From: Papaver somniferum
Taxonomy: Eukaryota > Streptophyta > Magnoliopsida > Ranunculales > Papaveraceae
Direction: 5' to 3'
DNA length: 64,000 nt
Assembly: GCF_003573695.1 (NCBI RefSeq)
Contig: NC_039368.1
Span: forward strand, 13,520,360 to 13,584,359
The notes beneath the pieces are model-generated. The model saw only the letters and a program-made list of their open reading frames with translations, was not told where the DNA came from and did not search any database. A program made the position numbers and the translations under genes. Shown in pieces: positions 12,125 through 23,928 of this stretch (its first letter is position 1; each line of letters begins with the position of its first letter).

Positions 12125-12874
12125 AGTTGGGAATAATGCCCTAAAACAATTGTTGTGACATTTTCAAGTAGTTCAATAAATGGTTTTTGCATACATTATG
12201 AGATATATTGTTGTATGAATTATTATGTGATTAACTTATATGCAGGGATACGAGTTATCTATCAGTGTGATGAGATCATATTAATAGGACTATTAGAAAC
12301 TCTTATATCACGTCAGTAAACGAAGAGTACTTCTTTCTTGTTATTTCATAAAGTTCTTAATTCTGAGAATTAATGTATACCTTACATGTTTATTATCTTC
12401 TTCGTGTCTCGTTAAGTAGTGAGGTCGTAAACGTTATACGTGATCCAACATTCTGAACAAGATGGATAATTATGATAACATAGTAAGATTAAATTATTCA
12501 ATATGAAGTCCATAAATGGTGACATACCCTCGTATTACAACGCAGTAATTATTATTCTAAATTGGCCAGTGATTACTCAAATTGTTTGAGCGATTATTAG
12601 ATTAATAATGGTTGTCCGGCACACGTAATAGTCGAGGATATAAGACATAAATAATCGTAATGACACTAACAAGCAAGAGTTGATATTCCATGGATAATTT
12701 ATGGATGTAGTACAAATGAGGGACTGTTATATATCTATAACAAGGCTAAAGAGTTTATTAATAAATAGAACATGAATTAGAGGGTTCAATCACAAATCTA
12801 TAGTGGAGCGATTTGTGATTAATAGTCGACAAAACTAATGATGTGAGACGTGTGGGGTTTTGAATGATTATCAA
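12125..12874 (+). repeat. Left part of an old copia-like LTR interrupted by the 25.7-kb insertion
   Basis: The block opens GTTGGGAATAATGCCCTAAA, wording typical of a family of plant copia LTRs that begin TGTTGGGAATAATGCCC; here the first bases have drifted. It runs into the insertion point at 12874. The sequence resumes at 38609 with AACCCTAAAAGACC and then a TATA-like CTATATATAG, as expected for the U3 promoter part of the same LTR. The outer boundaries are uncertain. Confidence 0.45.
12870..12874. repeat. Target-site duplication ATCAA (left copy)
   Basis: The five bases ATCAA directly precede TGTTAG at 12875 and recur at 38609-38613 directly after the ...TTTTTCA end of the right LTR. This fixes both ends of the nested copia element. 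Confidence 0.9.
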
Positions 12875-15291
12875 TGTTAGAGCATTGCTCGGTCGAACTT
12901 GCATGTGTTGCTATCTCAAGCATGTTTGTCAATATTAGTGATCAAAACTGTATGTCTTTATTTCTAGTTTACTTATGACTAAGTCTCGGTCTAGGATAGC
13001 CAAGTGTAGTTGAAGCTCCAAACTCCATGAAGATCATCTTACGAAGACGGAGAACTACTCGCGGTGGAACTTCATCCGATTAAAAGGTATGTGGATACTT
13101 GAACTTATCTCTCACTCAAAATTATATTTTATCTCCTACTCTTGAGACAAAGTCATATAAGTATGATAGTTTTCATACATACACATTTGATATTTCAGCC
13201 GAGTTTACTCGCCTATCTTTTTCTCGAAATATGTGTTGGTAAGATTTCGCTTCAACCATTTTCATCTTTACCCGTGACGAAAGTCATGATGAATTTTCAA
13301 TCTTGAAAATAACTTTGATGATGATAGTCGTGAATAACGATTGTTATAATATTATAGAAGAATGTTTCAATGATTGAAATGTAGAGTTGAGATTACCATC
13401 TACGGATATAATCATATATAGTGTGTTCGCACATTAGTATGAATCCATGTACCGGAAGCCAAGTACATGCATATGTGTGCATGCGGTATTGGTGAAGGAG
13501 ACAGGTTGAGTACGCGTACCCATGGAAGTTTTCATACCGAAAATTTCTGTTGGAGTTTGTAAGTTTGCAAACTAGTAAACTAGTCACGGTACGCGTACCC
13601 ACGGAAGTTTTCGAACCGAAAAATTCTGCTGAGTTTATAAACTCAAATCCGGTAGCTAAGGTACCATACCTGTACACGTAATCAAGCTGGTGATATCTCA
13701 AATCAGTAGTTCATGAACTTAAAAAAATAAATTATAAGGAATGCAATCTTTGCAAACCGTGGCTATATTTTTCATGAATTGATTCAAGTGGATCAAACCG
13801 ATTTTGTTTCAATTGTGACTATGAATAAAGACCTAAGCAATTGAACAACTCTTCAACTAGTTCTTATGAGTCATTTAAACTAGTTACGAGAAAGATGAAT
13901 ACGGTTAATATGAAAATGCTCATATGGCTAACCATTGGTTAACTATTTGTGAACCAACTAAGTGTACTCGTTTAGGTACGGTTACTCAAACCTAAATGAA
14001 TGCATTTCATTTGTGTGGGTGACAAGCTAAGTTTCGATCTAACGGTTAAAAGATATTAGCTTAGTTGAATCAGGTTTTTCATCTAATGGTGAATATTGAA
14101 TGCTTTATTACCAAGGTAACTTAGATTGCAAACCCTAATTTGAAAACTATATAAAGGAGACATCTAGCATCTGGAAAAACTAATCCCCACACCTCCTGTG
14201 TGATACTAGTTAGTTTGCTAGAGTCGATTCTCCTTTAACCTTAGGTTTCTTCTCGAGACCCTGTAGGTTAATGACTGAAATACTTCATTGGGATTGTGAA
14301 GCCAGACGAAACTACTTTTCTTGTAGTTGAGCAATCTGATCTTTTTATTTTCTATCGTACGAGTTCAATTGAATAATTGGCTTGAGATTATATCTCCGAT
14401 GGGGAAAGATAATAAGAAATCACAAGCATCTTCGTCTCATAGTTTGTGATTCCAAAATATCTAGTTTCGTTACCATACGATTTAGATTATTGTTCGGTGA
14501 TTGATAATACTGGGATGTTCTTCCGGAATATAAGACCGGTTTATCAATTAGTTCTTGTTCACCTTGATTTATCAAAAGACGGAACAAAAACTCTTGGGTA
14601 TTTCTGTGGGAGACAGATTTATTCAATTTTGTAGACTTTCTGTGTGAGACAGATTTTTCTATCAAGTCTTCGACTTTGTGTCGTAGCAACTCTTAGTTGT
14701 GGGTAAGATCAGCTAAGGGAATCAAGTGCGTAGTATCTTGCTGGGATCAGAGACGTAAGGAGAGGAACTGTACCTTGAATCAGTGTGAGATTGATTAGGG
14801 TTCAACTACAGTCTAGATCGAAGTTAGTTTGTAGTAGGCTAGTGTCTGTAGCGGCTTAATACAGTGTGATGTTCAATCTGGATTAGGTCCCGTGGTTTTT
14901 CTGCATTTGCGGTTTCCTCGTTAACAAAATTTCCGGTGTCTGTGTTATTTCCATTCCGCATTATATTTTGTTATATAATTGAAATATCACAGGTTGTACG
15001 TTGTATCGATCAATTGTGAAATCCAACCTTTGGTTGTTGATTGGAAATTAATTGATCCTTGGATATTGGTCTTTGGTACCATCTAAGTTTATATCTCTTG
15101 TACTCAATCAAAACTCGTAGATTTTCTTGAGTAAGAATTAAATCAAGAGATAGAGATATAAAACTCTTTGATATACTTTTCTATTGATTGAGCCAAGCTG
15201 TCTAGTTGATTCTCATAAAAGTATATTGGAGTTTGTCCATACAGATTTCTAATCGAAATATTGGGTGAGGTTGTTAGACCCCTCTTTTTCA
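12875..15291 (+). repeat. 5' LTR of the gag-only copia element
   Basis: It matches the 36206-38608 LTR over its whole length with scattered substitutions and small indels. It contains two intact GTACGCGTAC palindromes (13510-13519, 13589-13598) and a decayed third near 13660-13680. A TATA box follows at 14148. Its last bases TTTTTCA precede the primer-binding site. Confidence 0.9.
14148..14155 (+). promoter_or_regulatory. LTR TATA box (TATATAAA)
   Basis: TATATAAA followed by GGAGA lies about 1.27 kb into the LTR and is conserved at 37463-37470 in the partner LTR. It is the likely core promoter for the element's genomic RNA, placing U3 upstream and R-U5 downstream. Confidence 0.6.
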
Positions 15292-15293
15292 AT

Positions 15294-15306
15294 TGGTATC
15301 AGAGCA
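15294..15306 (+). other. Primer-binding site, initiator tRNA-Met type
   Basis: TGGTATCAGAGC starts two bases after the LTR end and is the standard plant copia primer site complementary to the 3' end of initiator tRNA-Met. Confidence 0.85.
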
Positions 15307-15329
15307 GGCAAACACGTTCAAGACCTCAA

Positions 15330-16230
15330 AAGTTTGTGTTTGTGGCGATATGACTCTATAGACAGAGGTGCTATCTCTATTAACGTACCACCAGTCTTCA
15401 ATGGATCTAATTACTTATGGTGGAAAATTTCTATGCGATCTTTTCTTCAAGCGCGTGATTTTCGATCATGGGTATATGTTGTTAATGGTTATGATGCTCC
15501 CGTTGTTGCAGTAGGTAATGTTAATGTTCTAAAAAATATTGGAGAATACGATGCTGCTGAGATACTTGCTGCAAAGCAAAACTCCGATGGTTTGAATGCC
15601 ATCATACATGCCACTACCCCAAATATTCAGCACCATATGTCAAACTGCACTAGGTATAAAGATACATGGGATATCTTAGAAACTGTATTCGAAGGTAATA
15701 CCAGTGAAAAGGAAGCTAGGCTTCAAAACCTTAATTCCGATTGGGAAAACCTTCGTATGGAAGATGAAGATTCATTTGATGAGTTTAATTACAAAGTGTC
15801 TGAAATTGTTAATGCATATTTTGCATTGGGTAAGACTATTCCTGAAAAGGACATTGTGATAAAAATTCTCAGATCGCTGTCATCTAGATACGATTCTAAG
15901 AAGCATGCCATCGTTGAGGGAAATAACCTCGATACTCTTTCCAGAAATACTCTGGTTGGAAAGTTAAAGATTTTTTATCTTGAAATGCAACAGCGAGAGA
16001 AACATCATTTGGTAGTAAATTCTGTTATCACATATGATAAGAAACCTCGTTGCCCAAAAGTGATTGAAAAAAATGAGAATAGCTTTAATTCATCTCTTTC
16101 ATTGTTCATACAACAGTTGAAAAAGACACTCAGACAGAGTAAAACAAAGTCTCAAAAGAAAAATATCTCAATCAAAAGGGGGAATATTAAAGATCAAAAC
16201 AATCATGAAAATAAGTCTTGTTTAAAGTGA
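15330..16230 (+). CDS. Copia gag (UBN2 family), probably start-damaged
   Basis: The protein would form the virus-like particle of the retrotransposon. The frame carries the UBN2 signature: VFNGSNYLWWKISM near the start, then YKDTWDILE, a region of FDEFNYKVSEIV, and ILRSLSSRYD. No CCHC zinc knuckle is seen before the stop at 16230, so the gag is short or its C-terminus is out of frame; the following DNA has an open acidic stretch ending at about 16320. There is no good in-frame ATG ahead of the UBN2 core: the nearest upstream ATG (15349) is in another frame and stops after three codons. This suggests a frameshift near the start, or an unusual start. Confidence 0.75.
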
Positions 16231-16431
16231 TACAGAAGTGTTCATACTTCAAACACTGATGAGGAGGTTGATGAGTTAACAAAGGCTTGGATGGCTACTC
16301 TTGACTATTGTCCGGGGGAATAAATTTGTATAAGTTCCTTTAACTTCTTTGCTGACAATCACACGTGTCCTCCAAACAGCCCAGTCCACTCCGAATTACT
16401 CGATCCCGTCCCTTCAAAAGAAGAAAGTATA

Positions 16432-16881
16432 ATGGAAAGGATTGAATATTTGGAAGATCAACTAGATGTTCTAAGACATGAAATTTCAAGCATTCACAAT
16501 AGTGGTTCTCATAAGAAATACCCGATTATTTCTTCTCCTCAAATCATGCCTGACTCTATATCTAACGAGAGTGATATAGAAAATCACAAGATTATCTCAA
16601 TTAATTCAAATTCTGATATTTTGTGTGTTGATCAGGATCATCAGGGTAATATAAGCACAAAAAATCAAGAGATTATCTCCTCAGTCAAAACATGCCTGCA
16701 AAAGAGGAAAAAGAAATCTTCCATATGTACTATTAAAAGTACGAAAGATATTTCTAAGGCCACTCATAGCTGTCAAAGACCAACAAACAGAGTTCTCAAC
16801 ACTGCTCTAAGACTAATGAGCAAAACTCTCAATTATGTTCACACAAAGAGAGAACGAGATCAAGAGATAAGTACACTCTAA
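16432..16881 (+). CDS. Unrecognised coiled-coil protein of the gag-only element
   Basis: A 149-residue frame starts MERIEYLEDQLDVLRHEISS, a heptad-like coiled-coil start, followed by a Ser/Ile/Asn-rich and then a Lys/Arg-rich part. It lies where enzymatic genes would be expected in an autonomous copia element. No known domain was recognised. It may be a second part of gag separated by stops or an accessory frame. Confidence 0.4.
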   Translation: MERIEYLEDQLDVLRHEISSIHNSGSHKKYPIISSPQIMPDSISNESDIENHKIISINSNSDILCVDQDHQGNISTKNQEIISSVKTCLQKRKKKSSICTIKSTKDISKATHSCQRPTNRVLNTALRLMSKTLNYVHTKRERDQEISTL

Positions 16882-17159
16882 AGATGGAGACCTCCCAATC
16901 CAGTTCTGGATCAGGAGAAGCTTAATCTATAGTAAGAATATAAGATGGTTCTTATACCCTCTGTTTTCTACAAGAACCATATCCTACTAAGAGGGTTGTA
17001 TTTCTGTACTTAGTCTCTCTGTTTGGTTTGGTTAAAAGCGTTCATAAACGATTTCTCATAAAATCTTTACCATGCACCTACCCTTGACTTAGGGTTTTAG
17101 TCAAAAGATCTTCTTAGAATATTTTCTACCTTTTAAGAAGAAGTCTCTTCCCTTGCAGG

Positions 17160-17543
17160 ATGAGCATTTCATTTCTCTCTTCCACCATGTCATCTTCCAG
17201 TCTCTCAAGCAAAGATAGTGATGTGTAGACTGTCTTCTTTCCATCTAAGAAGATTTGTTTCGACTCATCAGATAATAAGTTATGCTCACACAAGCTTGAT
17301 GTATCTTTTGATGGAAATCCACCTGTATCCCAGTTTGAGAAACTCTCCTTGACCATGAATCTCGTTTTGGAACAAGTAAGTGCTCTGAAAAACGAATTAG
17401 TCTTATCATCCAAGAAACTGGAACAAAAGATTGAAAATCTTGAAGATGAGCTTGATGAGCTTGAAGATGAACAAAAGATTGATCTAATTGAAGATGAGCT
17501 TGATGAATATAGGGAATATGAGAATAATTCTGAAAGTAAGTGA
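17160..17543 (+). pseudogene. Acidic coiled-coil frame with one internal stop, same element
   Basis: From ATG at 17160 the frame is open except for TAG at 17226 and ends at 17543. The second half is a strong acidic coiled coil with repeated ENLEDELDELED/EDELDEY units. The ATG sits one base after a CTTGCAG acceptor-like sequence, so splicing of the original transcript is possible. No homologue was recognised. Its position between gag and the right purine tracts is where some plant retroelements carry accessory or envelope-like frames. Confidence 0.35.
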
Positions 17544-18271
17544 AATGTTATTTTTGTCTAGTGAATCTTCTTATGAGAATCTTATTTTTGTTTTTGTCTA
17601 GAAGAATAACTAGAATTTGGAATAGCCATTATTGTGAGTACACATAGCTATGTTCAACGTTTTCATCTTCATGTTTTTAGGTTTATTTGTTTAAATTCTA
17701 AAAAATTGTTTTCGAAGATGATGATTGCAGTATTATATATTTATGATTTTATATATTGCAATATGTTATGGGATATGTGTGTTTGTGTGAGTGAACTATT
17801 ATTGTCCCATACGATATCAAAAGTTATCTCGTTTATATGTCGATATGCATGTATTGATACAAGAATGAATAAACTTTTGACAAACAAAAGTTAAGCCTAT
17901 TATGTCAATTCTTTGACGGAAGATAGGTTAAAATATTTTGTTTACAAGGATTATGTTTATTATATGTCGTTATGCAAATAGTGATGGGAAATAGAATGAA
18001 TCCTTATATATTTCGCAGTATTGATCTTCCCTGATTCATATTTTATACTGTGTGGCTCCATAAGTCTTCTTGTGTGAGCATTTCCAACTAAACTAATCAT
18101 AGATTTGTTTGTGATTATTTTGGTTGTATATTCCGATTAGATTAATTATGGGTTCTCTTGTGGTTAATTTGATTGAGAATATTTGGATAACAAAATTATT
18201 TTTTTGGTTTTTGGTGTCCAAAGAAATCCTTCTTTTCTTGTAAAAGTAAGGTCTCTCTTGTTGTTCTTTCT
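17544..18271 (+). other. Internal non-coding part of the gag-only element
   Basis: T-rich sequence between the last frame and the gypsy insertion. Stop codons are frequent in all frames. I see no pol motifs here. Confidence 0.5.
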
Positions 18272-18276
18272 GGAAT
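18272..18276. repeat. Target-site duplication GGAAT (left copy)
   Basis: GGAAT precedes TGATCGG at 18277 and recurs at 35511-35515 after ...CCTATCA. It defines the gypsy element's insertion into the gag-only copia element. Confidence 0.9.
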
Positions 18277-21102
18277 TGATCGGTTGTCAGCCATCAAATA
18301 TAATTTCACTTTCTTACTTAATTACAATAAATATAATATGTGGTAGGAAAGAGTTCGTATCCACAGAGAGGCTTTTGTTGTTATAAAATTTTAGTTTCTT
18401 AAGTAACCAAGGGGGGATTTTTGTTGTTTTAGCAAAGCAAATAAAATAATTGAAAGCAATAAAGATAATTTGAATAATCAATAAGGAGACGATATTGGTC
18501 ACGGGATAGTATCATTCACAAACATGTATTTTCATCAATGACTAGAATTGATAATTTAATCTTTCATCTATTAAAAGCCCTAGGATACCTTGATCGAAAG
18601 AATATCCCGCTAATTCCCTAATTTCATCACAACCACATTAAAAGATGCATATGTGAATTCTTCCTAGAAAGTAACCCAAAGTGTAAAAGCACAATTAAGT
18701 TTAACCCCCTAAAAGCTTTAAGATTTCTAGAATAAGGCTAATCCAAGCAATCAAACGTGTAAAAGCACTAATTCGATTTAACCAAGGTTATGATTCATAT
18801 GTGACTAGTAGGATATATCGCTACAAGCACTACCCACAATTATGCTACTTAAAATCAGGGACAAACAACTTTTTCGTATTGAAAACCCTAATATAGCTTT
18901 AGAGATGAATGCAAATCGGATTGATTCCGGACTCAACCAATCAAACAATCAAATCCTATAACACTATTAACCATGAATCATAAACAATAAAGGATTGAGA
19001 CAAAACTAATCCATAGATTCAAATAACATGCTTGAGAAATCAACTTTTATCCCATAACCAATAGTTGTATTTAGTTACTCATAATAATGGAGTTCATCAT
19101 AATCATAATCAATAAAATAAAGAAGATGAAAATAACAAAAATCAAACCCTAAAAGAAGTTTTCTCCAAAGCTCCAGGTAGAAAAACTAATACGTGATATC
19201 CAAGTTGTAGAAGTCTTTCTTTCATAATCCTTTGCTTCCCAAAATTAGGTCTAGTTTTCAAAGTCCATTAGATAAAAATTCACCAAGCCCATATATGAGA
19301 AAAACCCATGTAGAAATTCTGTCAAAAACATGTCACCGGAAAGCTTGTAGCAGCGCTGGAAAGTGGCCGACAAAGTGATCGGAAAACAGCTCAGGTGACC
19401 GGCAAAGTCCACCCGGTCACCGGTCAAATGTGTCAAATCAAGATCAGTCAACAGAGTCACAACCGAGTCATCTGGTCAACTCAGTCTAGGATGAGTCAGC
19501 TGCTAGTCAGATAAGTAATGTCTGAGTCAGAGGCTAACTCATCTAGGCCAATGCCATCTTGCACAGGCTGATTCATTCATGCGCCATGTTGATGCTTCAT
19601 TCTTGCATTTCAGCTCTGCAACTTGAGCACTTCACACAACCACTTCTGCATTTCTGTAACAGCATCCTTTCAACACAACATCATTCTTTTTCCTGTAATG
19701 AACAACATTCTTCTTTGTAATTTCCCAGCCACGGCACCTGCAACTGCAATTGCACAATCTTGCTCCTACAATCTCATCCCTGCGATACCAATAACCATTA
19801 ACAGCATCAGCCTCGACTATTCTGCAGCTTCTCTTCAATGCCATCAGACCCATCTTAATCATCATATAATAGCAAGCACCTCCAACTCTTCCTGTAGCTT
19901 CATTTGCATCTGCACATCACTATTTCTTCCCATTCGCAGTCTCCTTCACAGCACACAACGATTCACACTTCAGAACACCATTTCATTTTCTAGACATTCT
20001 CAATATCTTCTGGTACACCACCTACGGAGAACCTCCAGATCAAACCACCATTTGTAGCTCCTCTTCTTATGCAATCTTTGTTCAAGCATCAGATTCTTCC
20101 AATCTAGCATGCCCATTTCAGTCCCATGGCAACATTGTAACCAGCTCTCTCTCTTCCTGCAGCAACCAACACACAGTTTAAGTCCACCCACATACCACCT
20201 TTCTCAGCACATTCTGCAACATAACCACAGGCCAATCTACCATCTGAACTCCACCATGCTCAACTGCATCAATTCCCAGATTCTGCAGCTTCATGACCAT
20301 TGCATCACCAACAGTCGTCTCATCCGAGGCACCTGCAATCATCCTCAAACCCCTCTTAGCAACCTCACGCTATTCTTTGCAACTCAGTCAAGCACCACCT
20401 GAACTTTCAGTTCCTTGACAGCTTCATTACCTCCTGAACTTATCAGAATCCCCGTGTAAACTCATTCACAGCATATTCTCTTCCTCCAGCTCAATTCCAG
20501 TTAATTTATGTCTTGAAATTCAACTCCAAATCAAACCCAGTTCAGCTCAAATCCTGTAAAACGATCCACCAACACAAATTCGAGTCACTGATTCACATAA
20601 ACACCCAACAAAACTCACGTCTTCCACAGTTTCTCTCAATTGAATTCATGGCTTCACAATATCTCCATCTATCGAGAACCCCGTGTGTAAACACCCATTG
20701 CAACTCCTAAGAAATTAGACATAGAAATGTCATATTCCAGCTGAATTCCAACTCAAACTTTGCCTAAACAACACATCTGGCCCTGCCATTCCTTGTATGT
20801 GTTGATTGCTCTCAACTCCTGCGAAATCCATTCACCAGTCACGGCAGCAACAACATCAAGTATCAGTCTTGTTCATTGATTTTCCGGCAGCATTAAAAAT
20901 TTGGAACTCAACCAAAACTCCTTGCAGTTGAATTCCTCACTGAACCCTTTAAACAACCACACAAATTCGATCAGAGCAGCATCATATTTCAGCTGCAATT
21001 GAGCTCAAAACTTAACCCATTCTCCTCCAATTCGAAGTAGCAACACCATCTGAGAACTACCATCACTGCAACTCATGTAGCTTCACAATTAACATTTCAT
21101 CT

Positions 21103-21107
21103 CAACC
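21103..21107. repeat. Target-site duplication CAACC (left copy)
   Basis: CAACC precedes TGTTAAGG at 21108 and recurs at 22802-22806. The uninterrupted site is preserved in the other gypsy LTR near 34385, which confirms the insertion. Confidence 0.85.
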
Positions 21108-21477
21108 TGTTAAGGATCGAGCAAGAGAGAGGAGAGAATAAACGCGGAAGCGTAAAAGACTACATTAATAATAATTCGGTGTCAACTTTCATGGCTCAAC
21201 AGCCTATTTATATTGTTCACAAACTTGACGACCACTCAAGGTACTTTCCTAACTAAGATCAAACTCTAAACATAGACACTTTCCTAATATAACTCTCACA
21301 ACTTAATGTGCATATCTCCTAAATATAGACTCTCATATATTATTTCCTAATACCCTCCCTCAAGATGGAGCATGTAGATCACGAATGCCCATCTTGGACC
21401 AAAGAAATTTAACTTCGGTTTTCTTTTTTTTTTTTTTTTTTTTCTTCAAACGCTTTTGGTAAAAAAAAATCTTCAGA

Positions 21478-21734
21478 TCATAGTTTAAGGACGTTTCGTT
21501 CCTCTTCGTAGTTTAAGGACATTTCGGTCCCCTTCGTAGTTTAAGGACATTACGGTCCCATCTTCGTAGTTTAAGGACATTTCGGTCCTCTTCGTAGTTT
21601 AAGGACATTTCGGTCCCCTCTTCGTAGTTTAAGGACATTCCGGTCCTCTTCGTAGTTTAAGGACATTTCGGTCCCAATACAAGTTTAAGGACATACAGGT
21701 TCCATCGTTGTAGTTTAAGGACATTTCGGTCCTT
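21478..21734. repeat. Tandem array, nine copies of a ~28-bp unit
   Basis: The unit is close to TAGTTTAAGGACATTTCGGT followed by CCC(A/T)CTTCG. It recurs nine times with 27-31-bp spacing and mostly single-base differences, entirely inside the TRIM-like element. Confidence 0.85.
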
Positions 21735-21844
21735 AAATAATATATGAGAGTCTATATTTAGGAGATATGCACATTAAGTTGTGAGAGTTATATTAGGAAA
21801 GTGTCTATGTTTAGAGTTTGATCTTAGTTAGGAAAGTACCTTGA
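21735..21844 (-). repeat. Inverted ~110-bp copy of the TRIM LTR start
   Basis: From AAATAATATATGAGAGTC to AAAGTACCTTGA this is a near-exact reverse complement of 21237-21345 within the left LTR. The two arms could pair around the tandem array as a long hairpin. Confidence 0.85.
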
Positions 21845-22543
21845 TTATCAGCACCAGACCATCCGAAGTTTTCTGCTCAACATTGGCAGCAAGCAATTCT
21901 TTTTTGCCAAGCTCTTCTATCAATCAACGACAACACAGCACCATGAGATTCATCAACAATATCAGAGATCCTGCAGCAGTAGGTCTCTGTCTTTCCAGAA
22001 ACACCATTCAACCATTCACATAGCATAATCACCGAGCATCATCAGATCAGCACTTTTCTTGTTTTGCTCGAACAAAACTCTCTCTTAACCACACAGCATC
22101 ATCTTGACAATCACGCATCCGTCGAACCATGTTCGAAACTTGTTGTATCTGTAGCCACCATCTTCTTCGTCTGCTCCGAACCCACAGAGAAACAACGCTG
22201 TGAATCGATAACCTTCTGTCTTCAACTGCTCACAAGAATAGTTTCAAAAGAAGCCTAGTTTCACAAACAATGACAGCTGCCTCGAACCTGAATTTCACGA
22301 CCATCCATCTTAGCAGGTATCTCCATCTTAGCTTTGAACTTAAGTCACAACCTTAGAGAACGAACCCTAAAACAGCTGGACAAACTCCTCGGCAGCAGCA
22401 GCACAAGACTACTACTACACCTTCTTCTTATCATCAAACTTCATACATTTTTTTTTTTTTTTTTTTAGAATCAAAACCTAAACCCTAAACCGATGAAAAA
22501 CTTCCCTAACTCTTTCTCCTTCTCCTCTCTCTTCCTCTCACCT

Positions 22544-22556
22544 CGCTCTGATACCA
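22544..22556 (-). other. Primer-binding site of the TRIM-like element
   Basis: The plus strand reads GCTCTGATACCA directly against the LTR start. On the minus strand this is TGGTATCAGAGC, the initiator tRNA-Met complement. Confidence 0.8.
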
Positions 22557-23928
22557 TGTTAAGGATCGAGCAAGAGAGAGGAGAGCATAAACGCGGAAGC
22601 ATAAAAGACTACATTAATAATAATTCGGTATCAACTTTCATGGCTCAACAGCCTATTTATATTGTTCACAAACTTGACGACCACTCAAGGTACTTTCCTA
22701 ACTAAGATCAAACTCTAAACATAGACACTTTCCTAATATAACTCTCACAACTTAATGTGAATATCTCCTAAATATAGACTCTCATATATTATTTCCTAAT
22801 ACAACCCAACCCAGCAACACTTATATGTCAGCATCAGCTTCAACATTAAGCCATAATTCTCAGTACCCATCTTCTTTTGTGATCTTCATAGCTTTCTTCT
22901 CTTAGCAGCACATACATTCTATCTCCATCTCATCCTTGTACTCTCTTAGCAGCTGCAGCTAGGAATCAAACCTGAGACGAACCCATCTAGCTCTGTTCAT
23001 CACATTCCAACCCCTGATTTCAGGACTCCAAATCCATTTCTTAACTTCAACCTCTCAAATTCAAATCTGCGACATCGACTACCATCTTCTGTAATTTCTG
23101 CTCAACCCAGCAACAGAAACTTATGTCATCTCTCTTTGATCTCTATCTGTAAATCCACTTCTGAATCTCGACCCCCATAGCATCAGATCCCCATCGATCT
23201 CAATCATCAGTTGCAGACTTAAATTCCTCCTGCTGATTCTCTCAATTTCTCCATGAACTCTCACATCGATTCCTCTCTTTGATGAAGTTGCCATATCTGT
23301 TCTCTCTTTCTCGATCTCTCCCTTTCTATGAGCTTTATGTGCCGCCATAGATTCAGAAATGAAGCTAATGATGAGAAGAAATGATTTCTCACTCAATTTT
23401 AGGTTTTGTTGTAGGAAATGAGAAAGGATACAGCCACTCAGGTAAGACTAGAAAAGAGGTACCCAGATGACTCTAGGCACCCTAAAAGTTGATATGAGCC
23501 ATTAAAGAATGACAGCTCCTTTTCCTCCTCTGTGCTCCCGATAGCGCTTGTTCCAGAAATGACGTTTTTGCTCTTCTTTGAATTCTTTCACCAACAACAT
23601 CTGTCTCTTACTTCTCATATTCACTTCTTCTCTTCAATGTCTCTTCATCACTAAAGCCGCCGTGCTTTTCAGATAGAAATTTGCATCACTAAAGCCGACA
23701 TACTTTTCAGACAGAGATGAAGAAATAAAAGCAAATAATGAGAAATATCTGCATCCAACAGCAGTTGCACCTTTTTGCCTTTTAAGCGCGTTTCTTCTTC
23801 TTTTGTTCCAAATGACTCCAAAGTACCTAAATACTCTAAAGCAAACATAAGATACATAATTTACAAGAAAACTAAGCAAAGAAAGCATAAACAATAGATA
23901 TAAAATTAGGTGTTTTAAACACCTAACA

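Larger units (their letters stand above)
21108..22801 (-). mobile_element. TRIM-like non-autonomous LTR element with TA...CA LTR ends
   Basis: Two 245-bp LTRs (21108-21352 and 22557-22801) differ at about four positions by eye. Read on the minus strand each LTR starts TATTAGGAAATA and ends CCTTAACA, so the ends are TA...CA instead of TG...CA. A tRNA-Met primer site (TGGTATCAGAGC on the minus strand) abuts the 22557 LTR, and a purine tract CTTGAGGGAGGG abuts the 21352 LTR. The 1.2-kb interior encodes no retroelement protein. It contains nine tandem repeats and an inverted piece of the LTR. Confidence 0.85.
18277..23928 (-). repeat. 3' LTR of the gypsy element, interrupted by a TRIM-like element
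   Basis: It is colinear with the LTR at 30807-35510. It holds the 1694-bp insertion at 21108-22801 plus its duplication. It has about 25 bases near 18870 (around TTTTTCGTATTGAAAACCC) that the other LTR lacks. Short frames such as 19623-20057 lie in this LTR and are not believed to be genes. Confidence 0.9.

Noticed and set aside
13393..13701. 102-codon minus-strand frame
   Set aside because: It lies in the copia LTR and is not open in the partner LTR.
19623..20402. Open frames of 144 and 97 codons in the left gypsy LTR
   Set aside because: They lie in an LTR, are broken relative to the partner LTR and show no domain; composition is low-complexity.
23121..23396. 91-codon minus-strand frame in the gypsy LTR (also at 34703-34930)
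   Set aside because: It is within the LTR near its start on the element strand, has no known domain and is shortened in the partner LTR.
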